Of a stretch of DNA of 64,000 nucleotides, positions 1 through 8,604 are shown one piece after another. Under the pieces are notes generated by a model. That model had not been told where the DNA came from, ran no database searches, and worked only from the letters and a program-made list of their open reading frames with translations. Source of the stretch: Lachnospiraceae bacterium (GTDB lineage: Bacteria; Bacillota; Clostridia; Lachnospirales; Lachnospiraceae); contig JAFSXC010000006.1 of the NCBI GenBank assembly GCA_017450105.1, forward strand, positions 16,505 through 80,504, given 5' to 3'. The first letter of the stretch is position 1; each line of letters opens with the position of its first letter. The position numbers were made by a program, and so were the translations under genes.

Positions 1-1160
1 GAATAGACCGCCACGACGGGCTTTAAGCCCCGCGAAGCAAGCGCTGCCGCAAACGTTACCGCATGGCCCTCCGCGATCCCGACGTCGAAAAACCGCTCCG
101 GGAAAAGATTCCGAAACCGCTTTAAGCCGGTACCTTCGGCCATCGCCGCGGTAATGGCTACAAGCTTTTCCTCCCGGTCGCCGAGCTTACGCATGACCGT
201 GGAAAAGATATCCGTATAATTCGGCTTTGTCCTGTGCTCCTTCGGCAGGCCTGTCGAGATATCAAAGGGTTCGGCCCCGTGGAAGCGCTCCGGATGGCGC
301 TCCGCGGGAAGATAGCCCTTCCCCTTCTTTGTTACGGCATGTACAAGCACGGGCCCGTCCACCTTCCGGGCCTCGCGCAGGATCTTCGTCAGCGCCTGCA
401 CATCGTGGCCGTCCACCGGGCCGAGGTAGATGATCCCCATATTCTCAAAATACATCCCCGGGATCAGGACCTGCTTGATCGAGTTCTTCGTCCGGCTGAT
501 GCTCTCTATGATCTTTTCTCCATGGGGAAAGCTCCCGAGGGATTCCTTCACCCCGTTTTTTAATCCGCGGTAAAACGCCGCGGTACGGATCCCGGAAAGG
601 TAGGTGCTGACGCCGCCCACATTTTCCGAAATGGACATTTTGTTGTCGTTCAGGACAATGATAAAATTCTGCTTCAGCTTGGAGGCGTTGTTCATGGCCT
701 CGTAGGCCATTCCTCCGGTCAGGGCCCCGTCTCCGATGACGCTTACGACGGCATAGTCCTCCCCGGTCAGCTCTCTGGCCGCCGCCAGCCCCAGGCCCGC
801 TGAGATCGACGTAGAGCTGTGGCCGGTATTAAAGGGATCGCAGATGCTCTCCTCGGACTTCGGAAAGCCGGAGATCCCGCCCTCCTTCCGCAGCCTGTCA
901 AACGCATCCTTCCGCCCGGTCAGGATCTTATGGGTATAGGACTGGTGTCCCACATCCCAGATCAGCCGGTCCTTCGTTGGGTCAAAGCAAAGATGCATCG
1001 CAACGGTGAGCTCCACCACGCCGAGATTGCTCGCAAGATGGCCGCCGGTTTCGCTAATGTGCCGGATCAGAAAATCCCGGATCTCGCTGCACAAAACGGG
1101 GATCTCATCCTTTTCCAGTTTTTTTACGTCATTTGCAGATGATATCCTGTCCAGTATCAC
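1..1160 (-). CDS. dxs: 1-deoxy-D-xylulose-5-phosphate synthase, partial (C-terminus outside window)
   Basis: This thiamine-diphosphate enzyme condenses pyruvate with glyceraldehyde 3-phosphate in the first step of the MEP isoprenoid pathway. About 386 N-terminal codons are visible and remain open to the left edge. Family hallmarks include SETGGHLASNLGVVELTVA, DVGHQSYTHKILTGR, the ThDP/Mg motif GDGALTGGMAYEAMNNA, and GPVDGHDV. The start is taken as GTG at 1158-1160 because an AAGGAGG ribosome site sits 7 nt upstream. It is the last visible gene of the operon, 26 bp after ispA, which supplies the prenyl transferase of the same pathway. Confidence 0.96.
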   Translation of the reverse strand, partial: MILDRISSANDVKKLEKDEIPVLCSEIRDFLIRHISETGGHLASNLGVVELTVAMHLCFDPTKDRLIWDVGHQSYTHKILTGRKDAFDRLRKEGGISGFPKSEESICDPFNTGHSSTSISAGLGLAAARELTGEDYAVVSVIGDGALTGGMAYEAMNNASKLKQNFIIVLNDNKMSISENVGGVSTYLSGIRTAAFYRGLKNGVKESLGSFPHGEKIIESISRTKNSIKQVLIPGMYFENMGIIYLGPVDGHDVQALTKILREARKVDGPVLVHAVTKKGKGYLPAERHPERFHGAEPFDISTGLPKEHRTKPNYTDIFSTVMRKLGDREEKLVAITAAMAEGTGLKRFRNLFPERFFDVGIAEGHAVTFAAALASRGLKPVVAVY

Positions 1161-1186
1161 TCTGCTGCCTCCTTCGCAGTCTCTCC

Positions 1187-2065
1187 TTATTTTCTTCTGT
1201 CAACCAGAGAAAGCAGAAGCTCCTTCAGGTCGTTATGCTCCTCTTCAAGAGAATCCAGAAGCTCCATGGCTTCTTTTGTAAGCTGCGCCACCTCTTCCTC
1301 CGCCTTCTTCAGGCCATAGAGGGAAACAAAGGTCACCTTATGGTTCTTTTCGTCGCTTCCGATGGGCTTTCCGAGCTCCTCAAAGGTCCCCTCCACGTCC
1401 AGAATATCGTCTCTTATCTGGAAGGCCTTCCCCGCCAGATCTCCGACACGGCGGATCCGCTCCACCTTTTCCCTTCCGGCTCCGGCCAGGGTCGCTCCGA
1501 CGGTCATGGCGCCGGAAAGCAGGGCCCCGGTCTTCAGCGCATAGATAAAATCGAGGGTGGCTGCGTCCCGCTCCCGATCCTCCTCGGTTTCCACATCGAC
1601 GGTCTGACCGCCGATCATCCCGTAAATCCCGGATGCGCGGTAAAGAATAGCCAGCGCCTCCGGAATATGCTTATTCTCCGGCGCCGCCAAAAAAGCGGTA
1701 AGCGCCGTCTCCATGGACAGATTTAACAGCGCGTCCCCCGCCAGGACGCCCATCGCTTCTCCGTAAAGCGCATGCGTTGTTTTCTTTCCCCGCCGGTACT
1801 CGTCATTATCCATGGCCGGCAGATCATCGTGGACAAGGGAGTAGGTATGGATCATCTCGATCGCCGCCATAAAAGGCCAGACGGAATCATCCTTCCCGCC
1901 GAACATACGAAAGCACAGAAGCATCAGCATCGGGCGGAGCCTCTTTCCTCCGGCCAGAACGCTGTAGTTTACCGCCTCCATCACAGCCTTCTGAAGTCCC
2001 TCCTCCTTCGGAAGAAACGAAAGAAGGCTTTCGTCAATCTCCTTCAACAGGGTCTGCTTCTCCAT
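1187..2065 (-). CDS. ispA: Polyprenyl synthetase, farnesyl/geranylgeranyl diphosphate synthase
   Basis: This trans-prenyltransferase elongates dimethylallyl diphosphate with isopentenyl diphosphate. The 292 residues contain GGKRLRPML near residue 40, the first aspartate-rich motif in SLVHDDLPAMDNDEYRRGKKT, and the second in QIRDDILDVEGT. Length and motifs fit the bacterial FPP/GGPP synthase family; the exact chain length cannot be read off. The start overlaps the end of xseB by 32 bp, and dxs follows after 26 bp. The xseB-ispA-dxs order is typical of Clostridia and Bacilli. Confidence 0.95.
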   Translation of the reverse strand: MEKQTLLKEIDESLLSFLPKEEGLQKAVMEAVNYSVLAGGKRLRPMLMLLCFRMFGGKDDSVWPFMAAIEMIHTYSLVHDDLPAMDNDEYRRGKKTTHALYGEAMGVLAGDALLNLSMETALTAFLAAPENKHIPEALAILYRASGIYGMIGGQTVDVETEEDRERDAATLDFIYALKTGALLSGAMTVGATLAGAGREKVERIRRVGDLAGKAFQIRDDILDVEGTFEELGKPIGSDEKNHKVTFVSLYGLKKAEEEVAQLTKEAMELLDSLEEEHNDLKELLLSLVDRRK

Positions 2066-2273
2066 CCTCGTCCTCCGAAAGCGTCTGCTCCTTCAAAATC
2101 TGCATCTTCTTCTCCGCCGTTCCGATCGCCTGCTCCGCCATACGCAGGCTCTTAATTCCCTGCTCGTAAAGAGAAAGAGCCTCCTCCAGAGAAAGCTCCT
2201 CCCCCTCCAGACGGTTCACGACCGTTTCGACATCCTCCATATGCTGTTCAAGCGTCTTCGTATTCTCGTCCAT
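2034..2273 (-). CDS. xseB: Exodeoxyribonuclease VII small subunit
   Basis: This is the small subunit of exonuclease VII, which degrades single-stranded DNA with XseA. The 79 residues show the family pattern LEQHMEDVETVVNRLEGEEL followed by SLEEALSLYEQGIKSLRMAE. The ATG at 2273 is chosen over an upstream TTG at 2288 because GAGGAGA lies just before it. The gene begins inside the 3' end of xseA and ends inside ispA, so the three are likely translationally coupled. Confidence 0.93.
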   Translation of the reverse strand: MDENTKTLEQHMEDVETVVNRLEGEELSLEEALSLYEQGIKSLRMAEQAIGTAEKKMQILKEQTLSEDEDGEADPVEGD

Positions 2274-3546
2274 AACCGGTCTCCTCAATTCCGTCTACCG
2301 TGGCGTTTATCGCCCCGTCCCGCAGATACGCACGTATATGGTCCCCCGGCTTTAAGGAGGCCGCGCTTTTGATCTGGCGTTCGTCCTCTCCGCTTAAGAA
2401 GGCATAGCCCGCGCTGATCCGCCTTAAGGGGGATACTCCGGTAAGCTTTTCCGCCAGAAGGGCAAATCGCCTTTGCCGCTCCGAAAAAAGCGCCTCGGTG
2501 CTTCGAAGGAGCCTCTCCTTCCGATCCACCAGGTAAGACCGCCGTTTGGAAAGGTAATTCGTTATGCTTTCATTCAGCCGGTCATACAGCTCATCCGATA
2601 AAAGCCTATGCTGGCGCAGCTTATTCTCCGGCCCGACAGAACGAAGCGCCATTTCCAGCTTCCCGAGCCGCGCTTTGTTTTCGGCTGTCCGATGCAAAAG
2701 AGCGCGCTCCATTACGCGTCCCCGCTCCTGCAGCCGGTTCATCAGCTCCCGTGCGTCAAAAACCGCCAGCTCCGCAGCCGCAGACGGCGTAGGCGCCCGC
2801 AGATCCGCAGCGAAATCCGTCAGCACCGTATCGCTTTCATGGCCCACGGCAGAGATCACGGGCGTCCTGCATTCAAAGACCGCTCTTACCACCGGCTCCT
2901 CGTTAAAGGCGAACAGATCCTCCATGGAGCCGCCGCCCCGTCCCACGATCAGAATGTCCAGCCCCAGCCGGTCCAGATATTCGATCCCGCGCACGATCGA
3001 CGCGGCCGCATATTCTCCCTGCACCAGCGCCGGATAAAGATAAAGCTCGACATAAGGATTCCGCCTTCGGGCAATGTTTTCGATATCCCGGATCGCAGCT
3101 CCGGTAGACGCGGTCACGATCCCGATCCGTTTCGCATATTTCGGGATGGGCTGCTTGTACTGAAGATCAAACATACCCATCTCCTCCAGCTCCTTCCGAA
3201 GCGCCTCATAGCGGAGGAACAGCTCTCCCTCCCCGTCCCGCTTTATGCTCCGGACATAGAGCTGGTATTTTCCGTCCCGTTCATAAACGCTGACGGAGCC
3301 GTCACAGATTACCCGGTCTCCGTCTTTCATTGGGAAAGCCAAGCCCGATCTGGCGCTTCTGAACATGACCGCGTTTAAGCTTCCGGTCTCGTCCTTCAGC
3401 GTAAAATAGAGATGGCCGCTGGTATGGTATTTGCAGTTGGAGACCTCTCCCCGGACCAAAAGCTTCTGCAGCAGGAAATCCTGCTCGAACATGATCCGGA
3501 CGTATTTATTGATCTCTCCGACACTGTATACGTTTTTATCCTTCAT
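2248..3546 (-). CDS. xseA: Exodeoxyribonuclease VII large subunit
   Basis: This is the catalytic large subunit of exonuclease VII (432 residues). An N-terminal OB fold (VSNCKYHTSGHLYFTLKDE) is followed by the nuclease core with IGIVTASTGAAIRDI, RGGGSMEDLFAFNEE and ISAVGHESDTVLTDFAADLR. Its ATG overlaps the nusB stop as ATGA, so translation probably re-initiates. It sits in the nusB-xseA-xseB-ispA operon. Confidence 0.96.
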   Translation of the reverse strand: MKDKNVYSVGEINKYVRIMFEQDFLLQKLLVRGEVSNCKYHTSGHLYFTLKDETGSLNAVMFRSARSGLAFPMKDGDRVICDGSVSVYERDGKYQLYVRSIKRDGEGELFLRYEALRKELEEMGMFDLQYKQPIPKYAKRIGIVTASTGAAIRDIENIARRRNPYVELYLYPALVQGEYAAASIVRGIEYLDRLGLDILIVGRGGGSMEDLFAFNEEPVVRAVFECRTPVISAVGHESDTVLTDFAADLRAPTPSAAAELAVFDARELMNRLQERGRVMERALLHRTAENKARLGKLEMALRSVGPENKLRQHRLLSDELYDRLNESITNYLSKRRSYLVDRKERLLRSTEALFSERQRRFALLAEKLTGVSPLRRISAGYAFLSGEDERQIKSAASLKPGDHIRAYLRDGAINATVDGIEETGYGREYEDA

Positions 3547-3938
3547 AAAAATTTCGCAAGAACGCCGTTCACAAAGGAGAAGGAATCCTCGGTCCCGTAT
3601 TTCTTCGCCAGCTCCACCGCCTCGTTCACAGCCACGTTGTTCGGTATGTCTTCCTCGTAAAGAAGCTCATATAACCCGAGCCGGAGGATCGCAAGTTCAA
3701 CCTTCCCCATCCGGCTCGTTTTCCAGTGGGTCGTCCTCTCGTTTAAGGCCTTGTCAAGCTCCGGGAGCTTACTTAGTATCCCGTCCAGCTTCTTTCGCAT
3801 GTAGTCCTCGTCCTCCTTCTTCTCGGCCGCAAGGTCCGAAAAGAACTGGTCCGACTGCAGGCGAAAGCCCTCCTCGTCATAAAACTCGTAACGGAACAGG
3901 ATCAGAAAAATCCCGTCCCGGATCTCTCTTCTCGTCAT
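3543..3938 (-). CDS. nusB: Transcription antitermination protein NusB
   Basis: NusB binds boxA RNA with NusE (S10) in rRNA antitermination. The start is placed at the internal ATG (3936-3938), giving 131 residues that begin MTRREIRDGIFLILFRYEF, as in the family; a longer reading frame from 3992 would add an uncharacteristic basic leader. The C-terminal core has ILRLGLYELLYEEDIPNNVA and AVELAKKYGTEDSFSFVNGVL, both strongly NusB-like. It is 13 bp after the Asp23 gene and overlaps xseA by 4 bp. Confidence 0.94.
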   Translation of the reverse strand: MTRREIRDGIFLILFRYEFYDEEGFRLQSDQFFSDLAAEKKEDEDYMRKKLDGILSKLPELDKALNERTTHWKTSRMGKVELAILRLGLYELLYEEDIPNNVAVNEAVELAKKYGTEDSFSFVNGVLAKFL

Positions 3939-3951
3939 CAGGGTACGCTTT

Positions 3952-4329
3952 CTATTTCTCCGAAGCCATATCCACAGCCGCGATCCGAACATTCACAACG
4001 GAGATCGTCAGCCCGGTCATGTTTTCAATCGCCGTTTTCACACGCTCCTGCACCTTGGCGGAAACCTCGGGTATGCTGTAGCCGTAGGCAATGTTGATAG
4101 CGATGTAGACCTCGATGGAGTCCTCCATGATCTCGATCCGGATCCCCTTGGAAAGATTCCGCATCCCGAGCTTTCCGACCAGCTCATTCGTAATATTCCC
4201 GGCCATGGAGCTAACACCCTCGACCTCCGTAGCCGCCAACCCGGCTATGATCGCGATCACTTCATCCGCTACACGCACCGTTCCGTCCTTGCTTTCTTTA
4301 ATTACTACCGTATTTCTGTCCTCCGCCAT
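3952..4329 (-). CDS. Asp23/Gls24 family envelope stress protein
   Basis: The 125-residue Asp23/Gls24 (DUF322) protein contains DEVIAIIAGLAATEVEGVSS near the start, GIRIEIMEDSIEVYIAINI in the middle and VQERVKTAIENMTGLTIS near the end. Proteins of this family are linked to membrane and envelope homeostasis in Firmicutes. It is the first gene of the asp23-nusB-xseA-xseB-ispA-dxs operon. A GAGGAGG ribosome site lies just upstream, and a good promoter is at 4362-4389. Confidence 0.93.
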   Translation of the reverse strand: MAEDRNTVVIKESKDGTVRVADEVIAIIAGLAATEVEGVSSMAGNITNELVGKLGMRNLSKGIRIEIMEDSIEVYIAINIAYGYSIPEVSAKVQERVKTAIENMTGLTISVVNVRIAAVDMASEK

Positions 4330-4361
4330 GGGCGAACCTCCTCTTAAAATAAACTTCTGTA

Positions 4362-4389
4362 ATTATACCACACAACAATTGTTTTTCAA
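4362..4389 (-). promoter_or_regulatory. Sigma-A type promoter of the asp23-nusB-xse-ispA-dxs operon
   Basis: Read on the minus strand this is TTGAAA, a 16-bp spacer and a perfect TATAAT. It lies about 33 bp upstream of the Asp23 start codon and fits the whole operon. Confidence 0.75.
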
Positions 4390-4402
4390 AGTTGCAATTA
4401 TC

Positions 4403-4431
4403 TTGCATACGAAGCGGGCGGCCGATATGTT
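4403..4431 (+). promoter_or_regulatory. Candidate promoter for the structured element
   Basis: TTGCAT is followed by a 17-bp spacer and TATGTT. Transcription would begin near 4438, about 55 nt before the left arm of the inverted repeat. The direction agrees with the strand on which G-U pairs rescue the stem. The match is moderate and there is no experimental support. Confidence 0.35.
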
Positions 4432-4492
4432 CCTGTTCACTCCCAAAGAGCCGGCCAACCTCTTTCTTAGACCGCGATTCTTTCACAACGTA

Positions 4493-4736
4493 GTTGCCGC
4501 GAGGGGTGTGAGAGTATCTTCGGAAGGTTTAGCGGAGGAAGTTAGCGAGACTTAAAATCGCACGACCCCAGGAAATGCGCGCCCGGATGGCGCGCATAGG
4601 GGCCCGCCGGAGGCAAGCCATGGATGGCGGTTGGGCCCCGGTTCCGTCCGGTGAGAACATGTAAAGCTGCGATTTTTAGTCTCGCTTACTTCCGGAGGTT
4701 ACCTTCCGAAGATGCTCTCACACCCCTTGCGGCAAC
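4493..4736 (+). ncRNA. Candidate structured RNA: long hairpin with GC-rich branched head
   Basis: The arms 4493-4562 and 4668-4736 are imperfect inverted repeats of about 70 nt. Two of the differences, near 4501 and 4514, are G-U or U-G pairs if the + strand is transcribed but C-A mismatches on the minus strand. The 105-nt head holds a perfect 9-bp hairpin (4575-4583 with 4589-4597), flanked by CCCC/GGGG, then a GCCC...GGGC stem around 4603-4637, and a CCGG-loop-CCGG hairpin. No protein-coding reading is convincing. I do not recognise it as a known RNA family. A miniature transposable element is the main alternative; no target duplication was found. Confidence 0.55.
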
Positions 4737-4820
4737 GGCCGGCGCCAAAAAACCGCGGCCCCTCCAAGTGTGCACATCAACCTTCTTAGAAAAATTTGTA
4801 TAAAATTAATAACTTTTACC

Positions 4821-4849
4821 TGTACAGGCTCGGACGAATTGTGTAAAAT
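4821..4849 (+). promoter_or_regulatory. Candidate promoter of the response regulator-EAL operon
   Basis: TGTACA, a 17-bp spacer and TAAAAT lie about 50 bp before the start at 4899. The -10 is good and the -35 matches four of six consensus positions. Confidence 0.5.
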
Positions 4850-4898
4850 GTAAGAAGGAAAATGTTGTTTAAAGGATTGGTAACAGGGTACCAAAGAA

Positions 4899-5957
4899 AT
4901 GCTGCCGGTAAAGAAAATTGTAATTGTAAGTGAAAAGAAATCGTTTTTCGTCGCAGGTCTGTCGAAGAAGCTGCAGGAGATCGGTGTCCGGGGGATTTTC
5001 GCGGCGCCGGATACGATCAGCCTCGGGGCCGCGGATGAGGATAATGATCCGATCGTGTACTTTACCGGGGACGAGCTGTATTCGAACCGGGGTCTGCGTT
5101 TTGTCGAGAGTCTGAAGACGCATTGTCTGAGCAAGGGAAGACTGTTGATCCTGATCGGAGATGACGAGGAATACCGGATAGTAACCGATATCCTGCCGCA
5201 AACCGCCATTACGAGGCGTTTTCCCCGGGTCGTGAAGATGGATGAGCTGATCGCCACCGTCAAGGGCTGTATGCTCGGAAACTATTCTCCAGCGACCCGC
5301 CATCATATCCTGATCGTGGACGATGATATTTCCTATCTTCGTATGCTTTACGGCCTTTTGAAGGATATTTACGAGATTACTCTGATCGATACCGGGAGAA
5401 AGGCGGAGGAGTGGCTTACCAGACATAAGGTGGATCTGATCCTTCTGGACTATGAAATGCCGGAGATGGACGGGCCGGAGGTCTTCTCGCGGCTTAAGCA
5501 CCACGACTTCATGAAAAACATCCCCGTGATCTTCCTGACCGGAAAACAGGACCGGAAGACAGTCATGCGGGTTTTGGATCTGCATCCCGAGGACTATATC
5601 CTGAAATCGGTGGATAAGAAAACTCTGGTGAGAAAGCTGGAGATCCAGTTTGAAAAGAAACAGACGATAACCAGGAAGGCGGAGGCGGATTTCCTTGCAG
5701 AATGCCAGGAGCTTCTGATGGGCAACGGGCTTTCCGGAAGCTCTCCCTATGAAAACTCCTTCCAGGGAAGCAGTTTTTCACAAAACCAGGCATCAGGAAA
5801 CGATTTTGCATCAGCAGCGTTCCCGAATACGGCAGAGACGGAAAAGACAGAGGGCGGTTTTGACGGAAGCGGAACACAAGCGGAGTCATCGGGGCTTGTG
5901 GATGTTCCGATGATGGATCTTGAGGACCTGGAAAAGCTGCTCGCCGAGCTGGATTGA
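4899..5957 (+). CDS. Two-receiver response regulator without classical output domain
   Basis: The N-terminal 120 residues look like a diverged receiver (KKIVIVSEKKSFFVAGLSKK...VYFTGDEL) that lacks a clear phospho-acceptor. Residues about 133-255 are a canonical receiver with ILIVDDDISYLRML, the phospho-acceptor in LILLDYEMPEMDGPEVF (near residue 184), T in VIFLTGKQD and K in YILKSVDK. The C-terminal 95 residues are Ser/Gln/Asn-rich and probably disordered, ending in an acidic segment. No DNA-binding or enzymatic output is visible. A close relative with the same two-receiver plan is at 34707-35492. The gene is 15 bp upstream of an EAL phosphodiesterase. No strong ribosome site precedes the ATG, so the start is less certain. 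Confidence 0.88.
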   Translation: MLPVKKIVIVSEKKSFFVAGLSKKLQEIGVRGIFAAPDTISLGAADEDNDPIVYFTGDELYSNRGLRFVESLKTHCLSKGRLLILIGDDEEYRIVTDILPQTAITRRFPRVVKMDELIATVKGCMLGNYSPATRHHILIVDDDISYLRMLYGLLKDIYEITLIDTGRKAEEWLTRHKVDLILLDYEMPEMDGPEVFSRLKHHDFMKNIPVIFLTGKQDRKTVMRVLDLHPEDYILKSVDKKTLVRKLEIQFEKKQTITRKAEADFLAECQELLMGNGLSGSSPYENSFQGSSFSQNQASGNDFASAAFPNTAETEKTEGGFDGSGTQAESSGLVDVPMMDLEDLEKLLAELD

Positions 5958-5972
5958 TCGAAAGGAAGGAAT

Positions 5973-7160
5973 ATGGGTACGATATCAGACGAAATCAAAA
6001 GGGCGATGGAAAAGCATGAGCTGTGTGCCTATTACCAGCCGCAGTACGATGCCATGACCGATCGTCTCGTAAGCGCGGAGGCGCTGGTAAGGTGGATCCG
6101 GCCGGACGGAAGAGTGGCTTCGCCCGCGGAATTTGTCCCGGAGCTGGAAAAGACCAGGGAGATCCTGGACCTGGACTGGTATATGGCCGAGGAGGCCTGT
6201 CAGACTCTGAAGGAGCTCGGAGACAGGGCCCTGCCCATCGCCGTAAACTTTTCCCGGTGGCATGTGACCGAGGAGGATTTTTCGGACCGCTTGTCCGTTT
6301 TGCTGAAGAAGTATGAGGTGCCGTCGGACCTGTTTGAGGTGGAAATAACAGAATCCGCCCTGGTAATGGAGGAGGCGGGGATCCTGGAATGGGTAAAAAA
6401 CGTCCAGAATGTGAGGATTCGGGTGGCGCTTGACGATTTCGGGAGCGGCCTGTCCTCGCTGCAGTTTTTGAAGGACATTCCCATCGACATATTAAAGATT
6501 GACCGCTCGCTTCTCAGCGAAAACTGTGAGCCGGAGAAGGAGAGGATCGTTTTGGAGAGTATCTTCTATTTCGCCAACCGGCTGAATCTGGATACGATCG
6601 CCGAGGGCGTGGAAACCAAGGAACAGCTTGGCTTCCTTCGTACCTGCAACTGCAAGAAGATCCAGGGCTTCCTGTTCGCAAAGCCCATGCCGAAGGAGGA
6701 TTTTGTTGCGCTATGCCGGTCCGACCGGAGAAAACAGACGACAGACAGGGATATTCTGGAGATCCAGACCCCGGCGCATGCGATGAAGCTCCTGATGGAT
6801 GCGGTTTTCCAGAGATATCCGATGATCATCTATGCAAATCTGACCCGGAATTCCTATTATATGATGGCCTATGATAACTTTACGACCAAGACCTGCCCCG
6901 CCACCGGCGATTTCGACGAGCTGATCCGCGGCGGCGCGGCCAGCATGCATCCGGACGACCGTGAGGAATTTACCCTGACCTTCGGCCGCCAGAAGCTCTT
7001 GAACGCCCATCAGGCAGGGGAGAAGATGGTTCGTCTTGTGTCCCGCCAGATCGGAGATGACGGGATCTACCGAAGGATCGAGACCACCGACATCTTTGTA
7101 AAGAGCCCTTCTTCGGACGATGTGCTCGTTATCATATTATGCAGGGATATGGATGAATAG
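5973..7160 (+). CDS. EAL-domain cyclic-di-GMP phosphodiesterase with C-terminal PAS-like domain
   Basis: Residues about 10-250 form an EAL domain predicted to cleave c-di-GMP to pGpG. The motif SAEALVRW contains the signature, and metal/catalytic positions are kept in EVEITESAL, LDDFGSGLSSLQFLK, LKIDRSLL, AEGVETKEQ and QGFLFAKPM. Activity is therefore expected. The last 130 residues resemble the PAS-like domain common in Lachnospiraceae signalling proteins (MHPDDREEF, DDGIYRRIETTDIFVK). AAGGAAGG precedes the ATG. It follows the two-receiver regulator and probably forms its output. Its 3' end overlaps the convergent gatA end by 29 bp. Confidence 0.93.
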   Translation: MGTISDEIKRAMEKHELCAYYQPQYDAMTDRLVSAEALVRWIRPDGRVASPAEFVPELEKTREILDLDWYMAEEACQTLKELGDRALPIAVNFSRWHVTEEDFSDRLSVLLKKYEVPSDLFEVEITESALVMEEAGILEWVKNVQNVRIRVALDDFGSGLSSLQFLKDIPIDILKIDRSLLSENCEPEKERIVLESIFYFANRLNLDTIAEGVETKEQLGFLRTCNCKKIQGFLFAKPMPKEDFVALCRSDRRKQTTDRDILEIQTPAHAMKLLMDAVFQRYPMIIYANLTRNSYYMMAYDNFTTKTCPATGDFDELIRGGAASMHPDDREEFTLTFGRQKLLNAHQAGEKMVRLVSRQIGDDGIYRRIETTDIFVKSPSSDDVLVIILCRDMDE

Positions 7161-8601
7161 GAAGCTCATGCCCGATAGGGAGATTCTCTTCCAGAAACCT
7201 GAGAATCGCCCTGTCCCGTCCCGGGGCTCCGATGAGCTGCAGCCCAACCGGCAGCCCTCCGTCGGATAATCCGACAGGAAACGAAACCGCCGTCCCTCCA
7301 GTCAGATTCGCGCCGACCGTAAAAAGGTCCGAAGCATACTGCCCGACCGGATCCTTTTCATATTCCCCGAGAAGTGGCGCCGTTCCCGGCGCAACGGGCG
7401 TAAGAAGAAAGTCAAAGCTCCGAAAAGCCGCTTCAAAGGCCCCGGCGATCAGACGCCGCACCTGAAGCGCCTTTCGGTAATAAGCATCATAATATTCCCG
7501 TGATAAAACAAAGGTCCCTATAAGGATCCGCCGCCGAACCTCCGCTCCAAAGCCCTGCGAGCGGCTTTTTTTGTAAAGATCGGACAATCCTGCGTATTGA
7601 TCTGCGCGATACCCGTACTTCACCCCGTCATACCGCTCCAGATTGGAGGAGGCCTCTGCGCAGGCAATCGTGTAATAGGCGGGAATAAGAGCGCCGCTAT
7701 GGCCAAGCTCAAGCTCCGTGACCGAAGCGCCTGCCTCTCTCCACCGGTCAGCACATTTATATAGAAGCTTTCGGATCGCCGGGTCCACGCCCGCTTGAAG
7801 CAGATCCGTCGGAATCCCGATCCGGAGCCCCTTTGCTTCGGGCTTTTTTGTATCAGAGACGAAACGGAAGTCCAGGGAGGTCGAGTCCTTCGGATCCTTC
7901 CCTGCAAGCATAGACATGAGCATGAGCGCATCCCCGGGGTCCTTTGTAAAAGTCCCGACCACATCCATTGAGGAAGCATAGGCGATGAGGCCGTTCCGGG
8001 AGATCAGCCCGTAGCTGGGCTTCCAACCGACCAGACCGCAGAAGGAGGCCGGCTGCCTGACAGACCCGCCTGTGTCCGTCCCGAGCGAGAAGGGCACAAA
8101 GCCGGCGGCCACGGAAACCGCCGAGCCTCCCGAGCTTCCGCCCGGCGTACGGGAGGGATCGAAGGGATTTTTGGAAGGCCCGAAGTACGAGGTCTCTGTG
8201 GAGGAGCCCATCGCAAATTCGTCCATATTCGTCTTTCCGATCAGAATTGCACCGGCATCCAGCAGCTTTTGTACTGCTGTAGACGTATAAGAAGGGATGT
8301 AATTCGATAACATCCGTGAGCCGCAGGTCGTTGGGACCCCCGCAACGCAGAGATTGTCCTTGACCGCAAAGGGGACGCCGGCAAGAGGAGAGGTAAGCTC
8401 CTTTCGTTCGACCCGGGCCTGGACCTCCCCGGCCCTTGCCAGGATCACATCGCGCGGCAGGATATGAAGAAACGCATGAAGCTTTTCCTCTGCTTCTTCT
8501 ATGGCCGCCAGCGCGTCCTTTGCCGCTTCGACCGCATCGACGGTTCCTTCCTGTATGCGCTGACCGAGAGAGCGCGCACTCAGATCCTTATAATCCTTCA
8601 T
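7132..8601 (-). CDS. gatA: Asp-tRNA(Asn)/Glu-tRNA(Gln) amidotransferase subunit A
   Basis: This amidase-family subunit releases ammonia from glutamine for transamidation of mischarged tRNA. The 489 residues contain the Ser-cisSer-Lys triad: Lys in PFAVKDNLCV, and the GGSSGGSA segment with the two serines, followed by FSLGTDTGGSVRQPASFCG. It is 3 bp downstream of gatC. gatB is on the opposite strand about 4.2 kb away, so the three subunits are not in one operon here. Confidence 0.97.
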   Translation of the reverse strand: MKDYKDLSARSLGQRIQEGTVDAVEAAKDALAAIEEAEEKLHAFLHILPRDVILARAGEVQARVERKELTSPLAGVPFAVKDNLCVAGVPTTCGSRMLSNYIPSYTSTAVQKLLDAGAILIGKTNMDEFAMGSSTETSYFGPSKNPFDPSRTPGGSSGGSAVSVAAGFVPFSLGTDTGGSVRQPASFCGLVGWKPSYGLISRNGLIAYASSMDVVGTFTKDPGDALMLMSMLAGKDPKDSTSLDFRFVSDTKKPEAKGLRIGIPTDLLQAGVDPAIRKLLYKCADRWREAGASVTELELGHSGALIPAYYTIACAEASSNLERYDGVKYGYRADQYAGLSDLYKKSRSQGFGAEVRRRILIGTFVLSREYYDAYYRKALQVRRLIAGAFEAAFRSFDFLLTPVAPGTAPLLGEYEKDPVGQYASDLFTVGANLTGGTAVSFPVGLSDGGLPVGLQLIGAPGRDRAILRFLEENLPIGHELPIHPYPCII

Positions 8602-8604
8602 CCT

